Of a stretch of 64,000 nucleotides of DNA, positions 51,112-60,395 are shown piece by piece. This DNA is from UBA1573 sp016794285 (GTDB lineage Bacteria > Pseudomonadota > Alphaproteobacteria > Micavibrionales > Micavibrionaceae). Location of the stretch: assembly GCA_016794285.1 (NCBI GenBank), contig JAEUKO010000001.1, positions 1 to 64,000 of the forward strand, given 5' to 3'. The notes beneath the pieces are model-generated. The model ran no database searches, was not told where the DNA came from, and saw nothing but the letters and a program-made list of their open reading frames with translations. The position numbers were made by a program, and so were the translations under genes. How positions within the stretch are numbered: position 1 is the first letter of the stretch; every line of letters begins with the position of its first letter.

Positions 51112-54012
51112 ATGACCGACTCTTCCTCCAAGTCCAATGCTGATTTTTATAAAGAGACTGTGTTCCTACCGCGCACGGATTTTCCCATGCGGGCAGATTT
51201 GCCGCAAAAAGAACCTCTTGCGGCGCAAAAGTGGAAAAACGAGAATCTTTATGAGCAAATTCGACGTGCCTCTGCCGGACGGCCCAAATGGGTGTTGCAC
51301 TGGGGACCTCCCTACGCCAATGGACGTGCCCATGTTGGTCATGCCTTTACCAAATCGCTCAAGGATGTTGTGGTTCGCTGCAAACAGATGGAAGGTTACG
51401 ATGCTCCGTTGGTTCCCGGGTGGGATTGTCACGGGTTGCCTATTGAATGGAAGATCGAAGAACAGTACCGCGAGAAAGGTCTCAACAAAGACGATGTGCC
51501 GGTTTTGAAATTTCGCCAAGAATGCCGCGAATTTGCTCAGAAATGGGCGGATATTCAAAGTGAAGATTTCCAGCGTCTGGGCGTGATGGGAGACTGGAAA
51601 AACCCCTATATGACCATGCACAAAAAGTCAGAAGCTTCTATTGTGCGCGAGCTGCACAAATTTTTGATGAACGGGCTTTTGTATAAAGGGGTCAAGCCGG
51701 TCATGTGGTCGGTGGTTGAAAAAACGGCTTTGGCCGAAGCAGAAGTCGAATACAAGGATCATAAATCCATTACGATCTGGGTTAAGTTTCCAGTAGTGAA
51801 GGCTTCCCACCCTGCGATTGAAGGGGCAAAAATTGTTATCTGGACAACAACGCCGTGGACAATGCCTTCTAACCGTGGCATTGCCTGCGCTGCGGAATTG
51901 GATTATGCCGTGTTCAAAGTTGAAGAGGTTGAAGGCGATAGCCGTGCCCAAAAAGGCGAAAGGCTGGTGGTGTCTGGGGCTCTGGCTGAGACGGTCAAGC
52001 AAGCTGCAAAAATCACTGCGTGGACTCAAGAGGCCTCTTTGAAAGGCTCTGAGATTGCAAAAAGTCTGTGTGCTCACCCCTTGCGTGGGCAAGGGTATGA
52101 CTTTGATGTGCCGGTTCTTTTGGCTGACTTTGTGACAGAAGATACAGGAACGGGTTTTGTGCATATTGCTCCTAGTCATGGGGAGGATGATTTTTACCTT
52201 GGCAAGGCAGCGGGGCTTGAAATCACAGATAATGTGAACGATGACGGGACATTCAAAGATCACGTTCCGTTATTTGCCGGACTTGAGATTTATACACAAA
52301 AAGGTGAAATGGGGCAGGGAAACTTTGCGCCACTTAAGGCCATTGATGACGCAGGCGGTTTGCTTGCCAAAGGGTCTATCCGCCATGAGTATCCGCATAG
52401 TTGGAGGTCCAAAGCTCCGGTTATTTTCCGCACCACGCCACAGTGGTTTATTGCCATGGACAAAAATGTGGGAGGGGAAACGCTGCGTGAGCGCGCTCTT
52501 AAGGGAATCAAAGAAACCAAATGGTATCCACCTCAAGGGGAAAACCGGATCTCGGCTATGATTGCGGGGCGTCCCGATTGGTGTATCTCGCGCCAGCGCA
52601 CATGGGGGGTCCCTATTGCAATTTTTCTTGAAAAAAGGACGGGTGAGCCACTTAAGGACGAATCGGTTAATCAGCGCATCTATGAAACCTTTGTTGCTGA
52701 AGGGTCAGATGCGTGGTTTGCTCGTCCGGCACAGGATTTTCTTGGCAGCGGGTATGATGCCAAGAATTACGATCAGGTTTTTGACGTGGTTGATGTCTGG
52801 TTTGAATCAGGTTGTACCCACGCTTTTGTTTGTGAGGAACGGGAGGATTTACACTCTCCTGCCGATCTGTATCTCGAAGGGTCTGACCAACACCGTGGCT
52901 GGTTTCATTCTTCTTTGCTCGAGTCTTGCGGAACGCGTGGTTGTGCCCCCTATAAATCGGTCCTGACGCATGGTTTTGTCCTTGATGAAAAAGGCTACAA
53001 AATGTCCAAATCACTTGGAAATATTGTGGATCCTCATGATGTCATGAAAGAATACGGCGCAGATATTTTGCGCCTATGGGCGATGACTTCGGATTACAGC
53101 GAAGATGTCAGGATCGGCAAAGATGCCATGAAATCAACTTCGGATCTATATCGCCGTGTGCGCAATACGTTTCGTTTTCTGCTAGGGGCTCTTGACGGAT
53201 TTAACGATCAGGAAAAAATTCTGGAATCCGAATATGGGGCTATGCCGGAACTGGAACAATTGGTATTGCACTGGTTGTCTGATTTGGACAAAGAGGTGAG
53301 AGCATCAATTGCGGCCCATGATTATAATCGTATGGCTCAGCGTCTTCATAATTTCTGCACTGTCGAACTTTCGGCCTTTTACTTTGATATTCGTAAAGAT
53401 CGTCTTTACTGCGATCGGCCTGACCTATTCGAGCGGCGGGCAACGCGTACTGTGATGATGCATTTATTTGAGTGTCTTGTTACTTGGTTCTCTCCGATTT
53501 TGTGCTTTACTTCTGAGGAAGCCTGGGGATGTCGCCCCACTGGGTTATGGCCTTCGGTATCCAGTGTGCAATTACGTGGGTTTGCTGATGTTCCTCTTGC
53601 TTGGTCCAATCCTGCACTGGAGAAAAAATGGGAAACCATTCGCAGTTTGCGCCGCGTTGTGTTGGGAGCCTTGGAACCTAAAAGGGCGGATAAGACGATT
53701 GGTTCGTCGTTAGAAGCTGCGCCGCATATTTTTGTTTCTCCGCAGCAGGCTGAAAATATCAAAGGGGTTGATCTTGCCGAGGTTTGTATTACTTCTGACG
53801 TTCAGGTGAGCGTTGGACAAATTCCGTCGCACGCCCATCAGATTCCTGATGTCGTGGGGGTTGGAGTTGTGTTTGATTTGGCCAAAGGTAACAAATGTCA
53901 GCGTAGTTGGAAGATTCTTCCCACTGTGGGCAAAGATCCTAACTACCCCGATTTGTCTCCGCGAGATGCCGATGCTGTCAGATATTACGAATCCTTGAGT
54001 AAGGCGGCTTGA
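51112..54012 (+). CDS. ileS: Isoleucyl-tRNA synthetase
   Basis: A 966-residue class I synthetase. The HIGH motif appears as PYANGRAHVGHAF and KMSKS as KGYKMSKSLGNIVDPHDV. The editing CP1 domain carries TTTPWTMPSNRGIA and the conserved GTGFVHIAPSHGEDDF. A tRNA anticodon-binding domain fills the C-terminal third. No zinc-binding C-terminal CxxC pairs were noticed. The start ATG 51112 follows GAGAAATGA; an earlier in-frame start exists at 51046 but lacks similarity. lspA follows four bases after the stop. Confidence 0.97.
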   Translation: MTDSSSKSNADFYKETVFLPRTDFPMRADLPQKEPLAAQKWKNENLYEQIRRASAGRPKWVLHWGPPYANGRAHVGHAFTKSLKDVVVRCKQMEGYDAPLVPGWDCHGLPIEWKIEEQYREKGLNKDDVPVLKFRQECREFAQKWADIQSEDFQRLGVMGDWKNPYMTMHKKSEASIVRELHKFLMNGLLYKGVKPVMWSVVEKTALAEAEVEYKDHKSITIWVKFPVVKASHPAIEGAKIVIWTTTPWTMPSNRGIACAAELDYAVFKVEEVEGDSRAQKGERLVVSGALAETVKQAAKITAWTQEASLKGSEIAKSLCAHPLRGQGYDFDVPVLLADFVTEDTGTGFVHIAPSHGEDDFYLGKAAGLEITDNVNDDGTFKDHVPLFAGLEIYTQKGEMGQGNFAPLKAIDDAGGLLAKGSIRHEYPHSWRSKAPVIFRTTPQWFIAMDKNVGGETLRERALKGIKETKWYPPQGENRISAMIAGRPDWCISRQRTWGVPIAIFLEKRTGEPLKDESVNQRIYETFVAEGSDAWFARPAQDFLGSGYDAKNYDQVFDVVDVWFESGCTHAFVCEEREDLHSPADLYLEGSDQHRGWFHSSLLESCGTRGCAPYKSVLTHGFVLDEKGYKMSKSLGNIVDPHDVMKEYGADILRLWAMTSDYSEDVRIGKDAMKSTSDLYRRVRNTFRFLLGALDGFNDQEKILESEYGAMPELEQLVLHWLSDLDKEVRASIAAHDYNRMAQRLHNFCTVELSAFYFDIRKDRLYCDRPDLFERRATRTVMMHLFECLVTWFSPILCFTSEEAWGCRPTGLWPSVSSVQLRGFADVPLAWSNPALEKKWETIRSLRRVVLGALEPKRADKTIGSSLEAAPHIFVSPQQAENIKGVDLAEVCITSDVQVSVGQIPSHAHQIPDVVGVGVVFDLAKGNKCQRSWKILPTVGKDPNYPDLSPRDADAVRYYESLSKAA

Positions 54013-54016
54013 TCGC

Positions 54017-54592
54017 ATGACTAAGAAAAGTTTTTTCTATGCTCTGATTCCTATTCTTGCTTTGCTTGATCAGTTGAGTAAATGGTGGGTCATTGAAAGA
54101 TTTTTCCGCACGCGGACGTTCGAGGCTCACGAGCAAGGAAAGCCATTTGGGGAATGGCTGGTCTCTTTGGCTCAAACACCATTCCCTCCGGTGAAGTTTG
54201 AGATTACTCCATTCTTTAACCTTGTCATGGTTTGGAACAAGGGAGTCAGTTTTGGAATGTTTGCTAGTGATGATAGTTTAATGCCTTTGTTTTTAGGAGG
54301 AACGGCTTTACTGATGTGCTGTGTTTTCCTTATTTGGATTTGGAAAACGCCACATTTGATGACGGTTCTTCCGTTGGTTCTGATTTGCGCGGGGGCTATT
54401 AGTAATGTTTGGGATCGTGCGCGTTTCGGCGGCGTAGCAGATTTTCTTGACTTTTACTGGGGAGATACTCACTACCCTGCATTTAACCTTGCGGATTCCT
54501 TCATTGTTCTGGGCGTTGCATGGTTGGCCTTTGATGGAGTAATCTTAGAGCCGCGCCGACTCAAAAAAATTTCTAAACCGAGTGTGACCTGA
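54017..54592 (+). CDS. lspA: Signal peptidase II (prolipoprotein)
   Basis: A 191-residue inner-membrane aspartyl protease that matures lipoproteins. Catalytic Asp142 (GGVADFLDF) and Asp160 (FNLADSFIVLG) are present, along with NVWDRARFGG. Four membrane helices are visible. ileS-lspA is a common pair. The next gene, a lipoprotein, starts overlapping its TGA. Confidence 0.96.
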   Translation: MTKKSFFYALIPILALLDQLSKWWVIERFFRTRTFEAHEQGKPFGEWLVSLAQTPFPPVKFEITPFFNLVMVWNKGVSFGMFASDDSLMPLFLGGTALLMCCVFLIWIWKTPHLMTVLPLVLICAGAISNVWDRARFGGVADFLDFYWGDTHYPAFNLADSFIVLGVAWLAFDGVILEPRRLKKISKPSVT

Positions 54593-55113
54593 TGACCAAA
54601 GTTTCTCTACTGACCTTTTCTTTCTTGTCCTTGTTGGCACTGCCTATTGTGAGCGGGTGTGACCGTGCTAAGGAAGAGCTGGGTCTAACACGGCGCACAC
54701 CGGATGAATTTTCGGTTATGAAACGGGCCCCGCTTGAAGTTCCTGCCAATTTAGATTCTTTACCGGCTCCCCAACCAGGCGCACGGCGTCCTCAAGATGC
54801 CAGTGCCGTGTTAGATGCAAAAGTTGCTGTTGTCGGAGAAAAAGCAGCACAAGATACGGGATTGTCTGTTCCTTCAGTTTCTGAGAACGTTTTGCTACAA
54901 AAAGCGGGAGCGGCCAAAGCTGTCCCAAACATTCGGGAAGCTGTTGATCGGGAAGCTGTTGAAAACGCCAAGGATAATCGCTCTACAGTTAAAAAGATTC
55001 TTAATCTTGGCAAAAAAGACGATGAAGGGCCAGCTACGGTCGTTGATGCCCCCGCCGAAATGAAACGGCTCAAAGCCAAAAGTTCCGCTGAGACTCCGGT
55101 GCGGGACGAGTAA
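54592..55113 (+). CDS. DUF3035-like lipoprotein
   Basis: A 173-residue lipoprotein: signal peptide and lipobox VSGC with Cys23 followed by Asp. Mature part starts DRAKEELGLTRRTPDEFSVM, with RAPLEVPANLDSLPAPQPG typical of the alphaproteobacterial DUF3035 family, found next to lspA and thought to be linked to the outer membrane assembly machinery. Its ATG overlaps the lspA stop (TGATG), so it is translationally coupled. Being itself a lipoprotein, it would be a substrate of LspA. Confidence 0.88.
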   Translation: MTKVSLLTFSFLSLLALPIVSGCDRAKEELGLTRRTPDEFSVMKRAPLEVPANLDSLPAPQPGARRPQDASAVLDAKVAVVGEKAAQDTGLSVPSVSENVLLQKAGAAKAVPNIREAVDREAVENAKDNRSTVKKILNLGKKDDEGPATVVDAPAEMKRLKAKSSAETPVRDE

Positions 55114-55118
55114 GAAAC

Positions 55119-56495
55119 ATGAGAAAAATATTTCTTTTAGGGCTAGCCTGTCTCGCATTGACGAGTCCTGTCTTTGCGGCCTCGCAAAGTACGGAAGGGT
55201 CTACGCAGAAAGTCTATAATGCTGAGAGTTTTGTGCTGAACAACGGAATGCAGGTTGTTGTCATTCCAAATCACCGCGCTCCTGTTGTTTCGCACATGGT
55301 TTGGTATAAGGTGGGGGCAGCCGATGAACCACAAGGGGACGGAGTCTCGGGCGCAGCTCACTTTCTGGAGCACTTGATGTTCAAGGGAACCAAAGCGATT
55401 GCTCCGGGACAGTTTTCGAAAATCATTCGGGCTAAGGGGGGGGAAGATAACGCCTTTACCTCTTGGGATTTTACAGCTTACTTTCAGTCTGTGGCCAAAG
55501 ACTTGCTGCCCATGGTCATGGCCATGGAAGCGGACCGGATGATTAATTTGTCCTTACCGGAAAAAGAAGTTCTCTCTGAGAGAGAGGTTATTATTGAGGA
55601 GCGTCGGCAGCGCACAGATAACGATCCCCAAGCCTTGTTTTCTGAACAGATGCGGGCTGTCTTATTTGCAGCCAGTCCTTATGCTGTTCCCATTATTGGT
55701 TGGCGTGATGAAATGCCAAAACTCGTTCGCGCTCATCCTGAGGCGTATTACAAGACATGGTATGCACCGAACAATGCTATTCTCGTTGTTTCAGGTGATG
55801 TGACGATGGATCAAGTGCGCCCACTTGCTGAAAAATACTATGGGATTCTTCCTGCTTATAAGGTTCCAGATCATATTCGGCCTTCTTCTCCTGAGTTTTC
55901 GGCTCCAGCCGTTCTCACTCTTCGTGATAAGACAATTCGCCAAAGTGTTTTTTTGCGGGCATGGCGCGCCCCTAGCCAAATGCAAGACAAACCAACAGCT
56001 GACGCTTTGAGTGTTCTTCAGGAAACCTTGGGTGGTGGGGCGGCTACCCAGCTGTATCAGAGCTTGGTCGTCCGGCAAAAACTGGCAACCAGTGTTGATC
56101 TTTCATATGAAGGAGAGGCAAGAGGTGAGGGGAGCATTTGGTTTTATGCAAGTCCGGCAGAGGGAGTTTTGCTGTCCGAACTTGAGTCCTCCATCGAAAA
56201 AGAGTTCCGCAACTTGATCGTGAATGGCGTTCCTGCTTCGGAAATAGACAAAGCTAAAACACGCCTAATCAATAGTGCGATCTATGCTCGCGATAGCGTG
56301 GTAGGGCCTGCTATGACGATTGGCCAGACTTTGGCGATGGGCGGGACGCTAGAGGATGCGGAATACTGGCCGCAAAGAATTAAGGCAGTCGAGAAAGCGG
56401 ATGTGGACAGGGTACTTAAAACCTATCTTGATCCTGACCATCCTTTGCACGCGCCTGTGACGGGCTACCTTTTGCCTCAGGAGACCAAAAAGTGA
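55119..56495 (+). CDS. M16 zinc peptidase, active subunit
   Basis: A 458-residue periplasmic M16 peptidase with a signal peptide (about residues 1-20). The inverted zinc motif is HFLEH in SGAAHFLEHLMFKGT, and the distal Glu lies in LSEREVIIEERRQR. This is the catalytic member of a pair; such complexes cut unfolded peptides in the envelope. The following gene overlaps its stop (GTGA), so the two are probably coupled. Confidence 0.94.
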   Translation: MRKIFLLGLACLALTSPVFAASQSTEGSTQKVYNAESFVLNNGMQVVVIPNHRAPVVSHMVWYKVGAADEPQGDGVSGAAHFLEHLMFKGTKAIAPGQFSKIIRAKGGEDNAFTSWDFTAYFQSVAKDLLPMVMAMEADRMINLSLPEKEVLSEREVIIEERRQRTDNDPQALFSEQMRAVLFAASPYAVPIIGWRDEMPKLVRAHPEAYYKTWYAPNNAILVVSGDVTMDQVRPLAEKYYGILPAYKVPDHIRPSSPEFSAPAVLTLRDKTIRQSVFLRAWRAPSQMQDKPTADALSVLQETLGGGAATQLYQSLVVRQKLATSVDLSYEGEARGEGSIWFYASPAEGVLLSELESSIEKEFRNLIVNGVPASEIDKAKTRLINSAIYARDSVVGPAMTIGQTLAMGGTLEDAEYWPQRIKAVEKADVDRVLKTYLDPDHPLHAPVTGYLLPQETKK

Positions 56496-57844
56496 TTATC
56501 CGCACTATCCTTGCCTTTGTTGTGTGTGTGATGTGGGCAGGGCCGTCTGTGGCCGGAATGCTCCCGATTCAAACAGTTACATCTGCAGGTAAGGTTACAG
56601 CTTGGCTCGTTGAAGACCATACAGTTCCAGTTGTTTCTCTGACGTTTTCGTTTCGCGGGGCTGGCGCGGTGAACGATTCCGAAAACAAGCAAGGCCTTTC
56701 CCGTATGTTATCCAATACACTTGATGAAGGAGCCGGCCCGCTGGACAGCAAAGCCTTTCAAGCTGCTTTGAACGACCAGTCTATTTCTCTGAGTTTTTTT
56801 GCTTCGCGGGATGATTTTGGTGGAAAACTTAAAACGCTTAGCCAAAACCGTGAGGAGGCTTTTTATCTTTTACGCCTCGCTCTCACCAAACCACGTTTGG
56901 AAAAAGAAGCAATTGAACGGATGCGGGATGCTAATCTTAGCCGGATCAAAGGGGACATGACCGATCCTAATTGGATGGCGGCGCGTCTTGTCAACGATGT
57001 TGTGTTTCAGGATCATCCATATGCTTTGAATTCAGGCGGGACCTTGACCACGCTGAAAAACATCACAGCCACTGATTTGCGTGGGAAAGCAACAACTCAA
57101 CTTACGCGAGATCGCTTGATTGTTGGTGTGGCGGGCGATATTACTCCGGAGCAACTTAAACTCGCGCTTGATAAAATATTTGGCGAGCTTCCAGAGAAGG
57201 CGGTGTCTCCGAAGATTGCAGAAGTTACGTTCCCTCCTCAAGGCAGTACGGTTCTTTATACCAAAGACATTCCCCAAACTGTTCTTGAGATGGTTTTGCC
57301 CGGGATTCGTATGACTGATCCCGATTACTTCGCTGCAACGGTTATGAATCACATTTTTGGTGGAGGTGGTTTCGGTTCGCGCCTGACGGATGTGGTGAGG
57401 GAGAAGAACGGGTTGACTTATGGTATTAGTAGCGATCTGTCGGAAATGGACTATGCCTCTCTTTTTACTATTTCCAGTTCGACACGAAACGAAACCGTGC
57501 AGACATTATTGGATCTTACCAAGAACGAGATGGAGCGTATCAAAAAAGAACTGGTAACGGATCAAGAGCTGGAAGATGCTAAAGCCTATATTATTGGCTC
57601 TATTCCCCTTGGTTTAACTTCTACCAGTCAAATTTCCGAAACTCTGCTGACCTTGCAGAGGCACAACCTGCCTGTTGATTTTCTAGATCGGCGGGAACAA
57701 GCTGTTCGGGCGGTGAGTAAGGCGGATGTTGGTCGTGTGGCTGAACGGCTTTTGATTCCGGAAAAATCTACGGTTATCTTGGTTGGGCAACCAAAGCTTT
57801 CTGGAAATCCTCGCGTTGTAGATCATCTATCCAACGTAGAATAA
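56492..57844 (+). CDS. M16 peptidase-like partner without zinc motif
   Basis: A 450-residue M16-fold protein with a signal peptide. The HxxEH zinc motif is absent: where it should lie the sequence reads NDSENKQGLSRML. The C-terminal substrate-binding pair is conserved in VREKNGLTYGISS, so it likely pairs with the preceding active subunit, as in mitochondrial processing peptidase. Start GTG 56492 overlaps the upstream stop. Loss of the motif is normal for the second subunit, so no defect is implied. Confidence 0.92.
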   Translation: MIIRTILAFVVCVMWAGPSVAGMLPIQTVTSAGKVTAWLVEDHTVPVVSLTFSFRGAGAVNDSENKQGLSRMLSNTLDEGAGPLDSKAFQAALNDQSISLSFFASRDDFGGKLKTLSQNREEAFYLLRLALTKPRLEKEAIERMRDANLSRIKGDMTDPNWMAARLVNDVVFQDHPYALNSGGTLTTLKNITATDLRGKATTQLTRDRLIVGVAGDITPEQLKLALDKIFGELPEKAVSPKIAEVTFPPQGSTVLYTKDIPQTVLEMVLPGIRMTDPDYFAATVMNHIFGGGGFGSRLTDVVREKNGLTYGISSDLSEMDYASLFTISSSTRNETVQTLLDLTKNEMERIKKELVTDQELEDAKAYIIGSIPLGLTSTSQISETLLTLQRHNLPVDFLDRREQAVRAVSKADVGRVAERLLIPEKSTVILVGQPKLSGNPRVVDHLSNVE

Positions 57845-57934
57845 TTTAATAAATGATAAACTAGAGCTCTCTATAATTCTCTCGTTGGAGCCAGTTTCGT
57901 GTGGGCTCTGTCTTTTGTTTGGATTTTTTACGCT

Positions 57935-59347
57935 ATGTCTGAATCGTCGCTTGAATCAATGGATCAAAAGCAGCTTGATGATGTCATCAGAAAGCATCTC
58001 CGTTTTTCAACAGGCCGTCCTAACGGTGGGCGCGCTGTTCTGAAATTCAAATCATTGGTTGGCCTGAACTTTCGCGGGGCCGATTTATCGGGGGCCGATT
58101 TTACTGGGTCGGATATGAGAAACTGCTACCTTTGCGGCGGAAATTATTCTGGGGCTACGTTTAGCAGTTGTAATTTGGCGGGAGCCAATTTTGAAAGAAG
58201 CAATTTGACGCGGGCGGATTTTCGGGGAGCAGATCTGACGGATGCCAATATGACAGGGGCAGACTTGACCAAGGCAGATATGCGTGGGGGAGCCAAGCTT
58301 GTGAGCTATCCCAAGGAGACGGCCGTAAAGAAAAATACCGATGATGAAGTTTCTCAAAAGGAAGCGGAGGAGAGTATTTTTGTAGCCAAGAAAGGTCAAG
58401 AGTCCGTTGTTCGGGAAGCAACTGTCGACCTAAGCCAAGTATCAGAACCGAAGAGTCAAGCAGAGGAGAAAGTCTTTTTTCTGGGGGATAAGCCAGATGA
58501 AAAGGATTCTTCTTTGCGGCGCGATGCCGCGATTGACCTTAGTCAAAAAGAATCTCCTTCCAATGATTCTGCGCGAGAGGCTGCGCTTGATCTTAGTCAA
58601 TCAAGTGAGCAATCTTCTGCGCGCGGTGCCGCGATTGACCTTAGTCAAACAGGTGAGAAGTCTTTTACGCGTCAGGCTTTTGTTGAAATTATCAACGAAG
58701 AAGAAGGTAAGTCCAGAGTATCGGATTTGATTCTGAAGGGAGAGGAAACACAAGGGGGAGCTACTGCGTCTGACTTCGTTTTGAGCCCTACACAGGAAGA
58801 CGCTTTGCGCACCAAGCTTCGTGAGCACGCCTTGTGGATTCAATTCGGCGGGAGCAAAGGCGAGCGCATGGATGCTTCGGGGTATCCTCTCTGCTCTATT
58901 TCTGACCTTGGGCGTTATCCGCTAACCGCGATTAAGGCAGAGAAAGCTATTTTTCGTGGGCTGCACTTGCTCGCGGCGCAGATGCAAAGCGCGATATTTG
59001 ATGGAAGCGATTTTCGGGATACCAACTTGCAGGAAGCTGATCTGCGGGGCTCAAGTTTTTTGAACACGTTGTTCTGTCGTGCCGATCTGTCTATGGCAAA
59101 AATGGGGCCATTGTCTTTTTCGGGACCGGACGGTATTCCGCATTTGCAACGCTGCAACTTTTCAGGAGCAGATTTCAGAGGGGCCAATTTGGAAGGAGCT
59201 ATTTTTAAGTATGCCATACTGGTTGGAGCAAATTTTCAGGGAGCAAACCTCAGAAAAGCGGATTTGCGAGGGGCGGATTTGACAAATGCCAATCTGGACG
59301 GCGCGATTCTAGAACAGGTGCGGCGGGATGATGTTCCTACAGAGTAA
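57935..59347 (+). CDS. Pentapeptide-repeat protein with internal DLSQ repeats
   Basis: A 470-residue protein with two pentapeptide blocks, A(D/N)LxG-type: residues about 40-115 (LNFRGADLSGADFTGSDM, ANMTGADLTKADMRGG) and about 355-465 (DLRGSSF, ANLEGAIF, ANFQGANLRKADLRGADL). Between them lies a charged linker with four DLSQ motifs in repeats such as AAIDLSQ, spaced 16-18 residues apart over the last three. Two of them share an exact 23-base stretch (58525-58547 and 58627-58649). No signal peptide. It overlaps the convergent alr end by 11 bases. Function unknown; the folds can mimic DNA or bind partners. Confidence 0.88.
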   Translation: MSESSLESMDQKQLDDVIRKHLRFSTGRPNGGRAVLKFKSLVGLNFRGADLSGADFTGSDMRNCYLCGGNYSGATFSSCNLAGANFERSNLTRADFRGADLTDANMTGADLTKADMRGGAKLVSYPKETAVKKNTDDEVSQKEAEESIFVAKKGQESVVREATVDLSQVSEPKSQAEEKVFFLGDKPDEKDSSLRRDAAIDLSQKESPSNDSAREAALDLSQSSEQSSARGAAIDLSQTGEKSFTRQAFVEIINEEEGKSRVSDLILKGEETQGGATASDFVLSPTQEDALRTKLREHALWIQFGGSKGERMDASGYPLCSISDLGRYPLTAIKAEKAIFRGLHLLAAQMQSAIFDGSDFRDTNLQEADLRGSSFLNTLFCRADLSMAKMGPLSFSGPDGIPHLQRCNFSGADFRGANLEGAIFKYAILVGANFQGANLRKADLRGADLTNANLDGAILEQVRRDDVPTE

Positions 59348-60389
59348 CTCGTTCGGCGCGGAGACTGAGGCTGGTAAAGACTTCATATCCAATCGTTCCT
59401 AGACTGGTTGCCAAAGCATCTGCGCTTTGCCTCGGGCCGATAACTTCCAGCCAATCTCCAGCATGAGGCAGGGGAGAAAGGCAATCTGTCAGATCTACAA
59501 CAATCAAATCCATTGATACGCGCCCTAGAATCGGGCACGAGTGGCCCTGCCAGTAAAGAGAAGCACAGTTGCTTCCTGAACGCAAAAATCCATCTGCATA
59601 ACCTAATCCAACTGTGGCAAGAATACTGTCACGATTGAGGGATCGGGTTGCATTGTAGCCAACTGTCTCTCCTGCTTTGGCATGGCGGGTTTGAAGAATT
59701 TTTGTTTCTACTCTCACAACGGGCTGCATAGGGTTTTCTGTTTCTGGGGTTGGGTTTAGTCCATAAAGGGCCATGCCCGAACGAACCTGTTGTCTATGCC
59801 ATGTTGAACGGCGAAAGATGCCAGAAGAGTTGCATATACTTTGTGCTGTGCCCGGAAGAGATTTGGCAATATCATCAAATCTCCGAACTTGCTCGGCACT
59901 TAGGGGGTTGTCTATTTCATCTGACGCAACAAAATGAGTCATGAGTATGTAGGGGCGATGTGGTGTAGAGGAGAGAGCCGAAGAAAATTCGTTTACCCCT
60001 AAACCCAAACGGTTCATACCTGTGTCAACGTGCCATATGGAGGGTCCGTGGACCCACGTACGAACATCATCTGGAGAATTCAGAACCGGAATGAATTTCT
60101 TGGCAACAAAGTCATTTTCGCCTCCAGAAGGGACTCCGCTCAAAACAGCAATGGGGGATGATGTCAATTTGCGAACTTCGAAGGCTTCCTCAAGATGGGC
60201 AACATAAAAAAATTTACACCCCGCTTCAACAAGAGCAGGAACCGCTATTTCAGTTCCAAGACCATAAGCATTTGCCTTGACAACACCCGCTACTTCACAC
60301 AATTTTCCGACTTCTTGTTTCAACCGTCTGAAATTATTTACCAAGGCGGTACGGTCAAGGATGATACGGGAAGACTTGTAAGAGGTCAT
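59337..60389 (-). CDS. alr: Alanine racemase
   Basis: A 350-residue PLP enzyme making D-alanine for peptidoglycan. The PLP lysine is Lys38 in VKANAYGLG and the catalytic Tyr lies in VGLGYADGF. HVDTGMNRLG is conserved. It starts seven bases after the dnaB stop, so dnaB-alr is likely an operon. The end overlaps the pentapeptide gene by 11 bases. Confidence 0.95.
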   Translation of the reverse strand: MTSYKSSRIILDRTALVNNFRRLKQEVGKLCEVAGVVKANAYGLGTEIAVPALVEAGCKFFYVAHLEEAFEVRKLTSSPIAVLSGVPSGGENDFVAKKFIPVLNSPDDVRTWVHGPSIWHVDTGMNRLGLGVNEFSSALSSTPHRPYILMTHFVASDEIDNPLSAEQVRRFDDIAKSLPGTAQSICNSSGIFRRSTWHRQQVRSGMALYGLNPTPETENPMQPVVRVETKILQTRHAKAGETVGYNATRSLNRDSILATVGLGYADGFLRSGSNCASLYWQGHSCPILGRVSMDLIVVDLTDCLSPLPHAGDWLEVIGPRQSADALATSLGTIGYEVFTSLSLRAERVTL

Positions 60390-60395
60390 GGCGAG

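Noticed and set aside
56492..57844. Second M16 gene as a decayed peptidase
   Set aside because: Absence of the zinc motif is normal for the partner subunit of M16 pairs, and the substrate-binding motif is kept.
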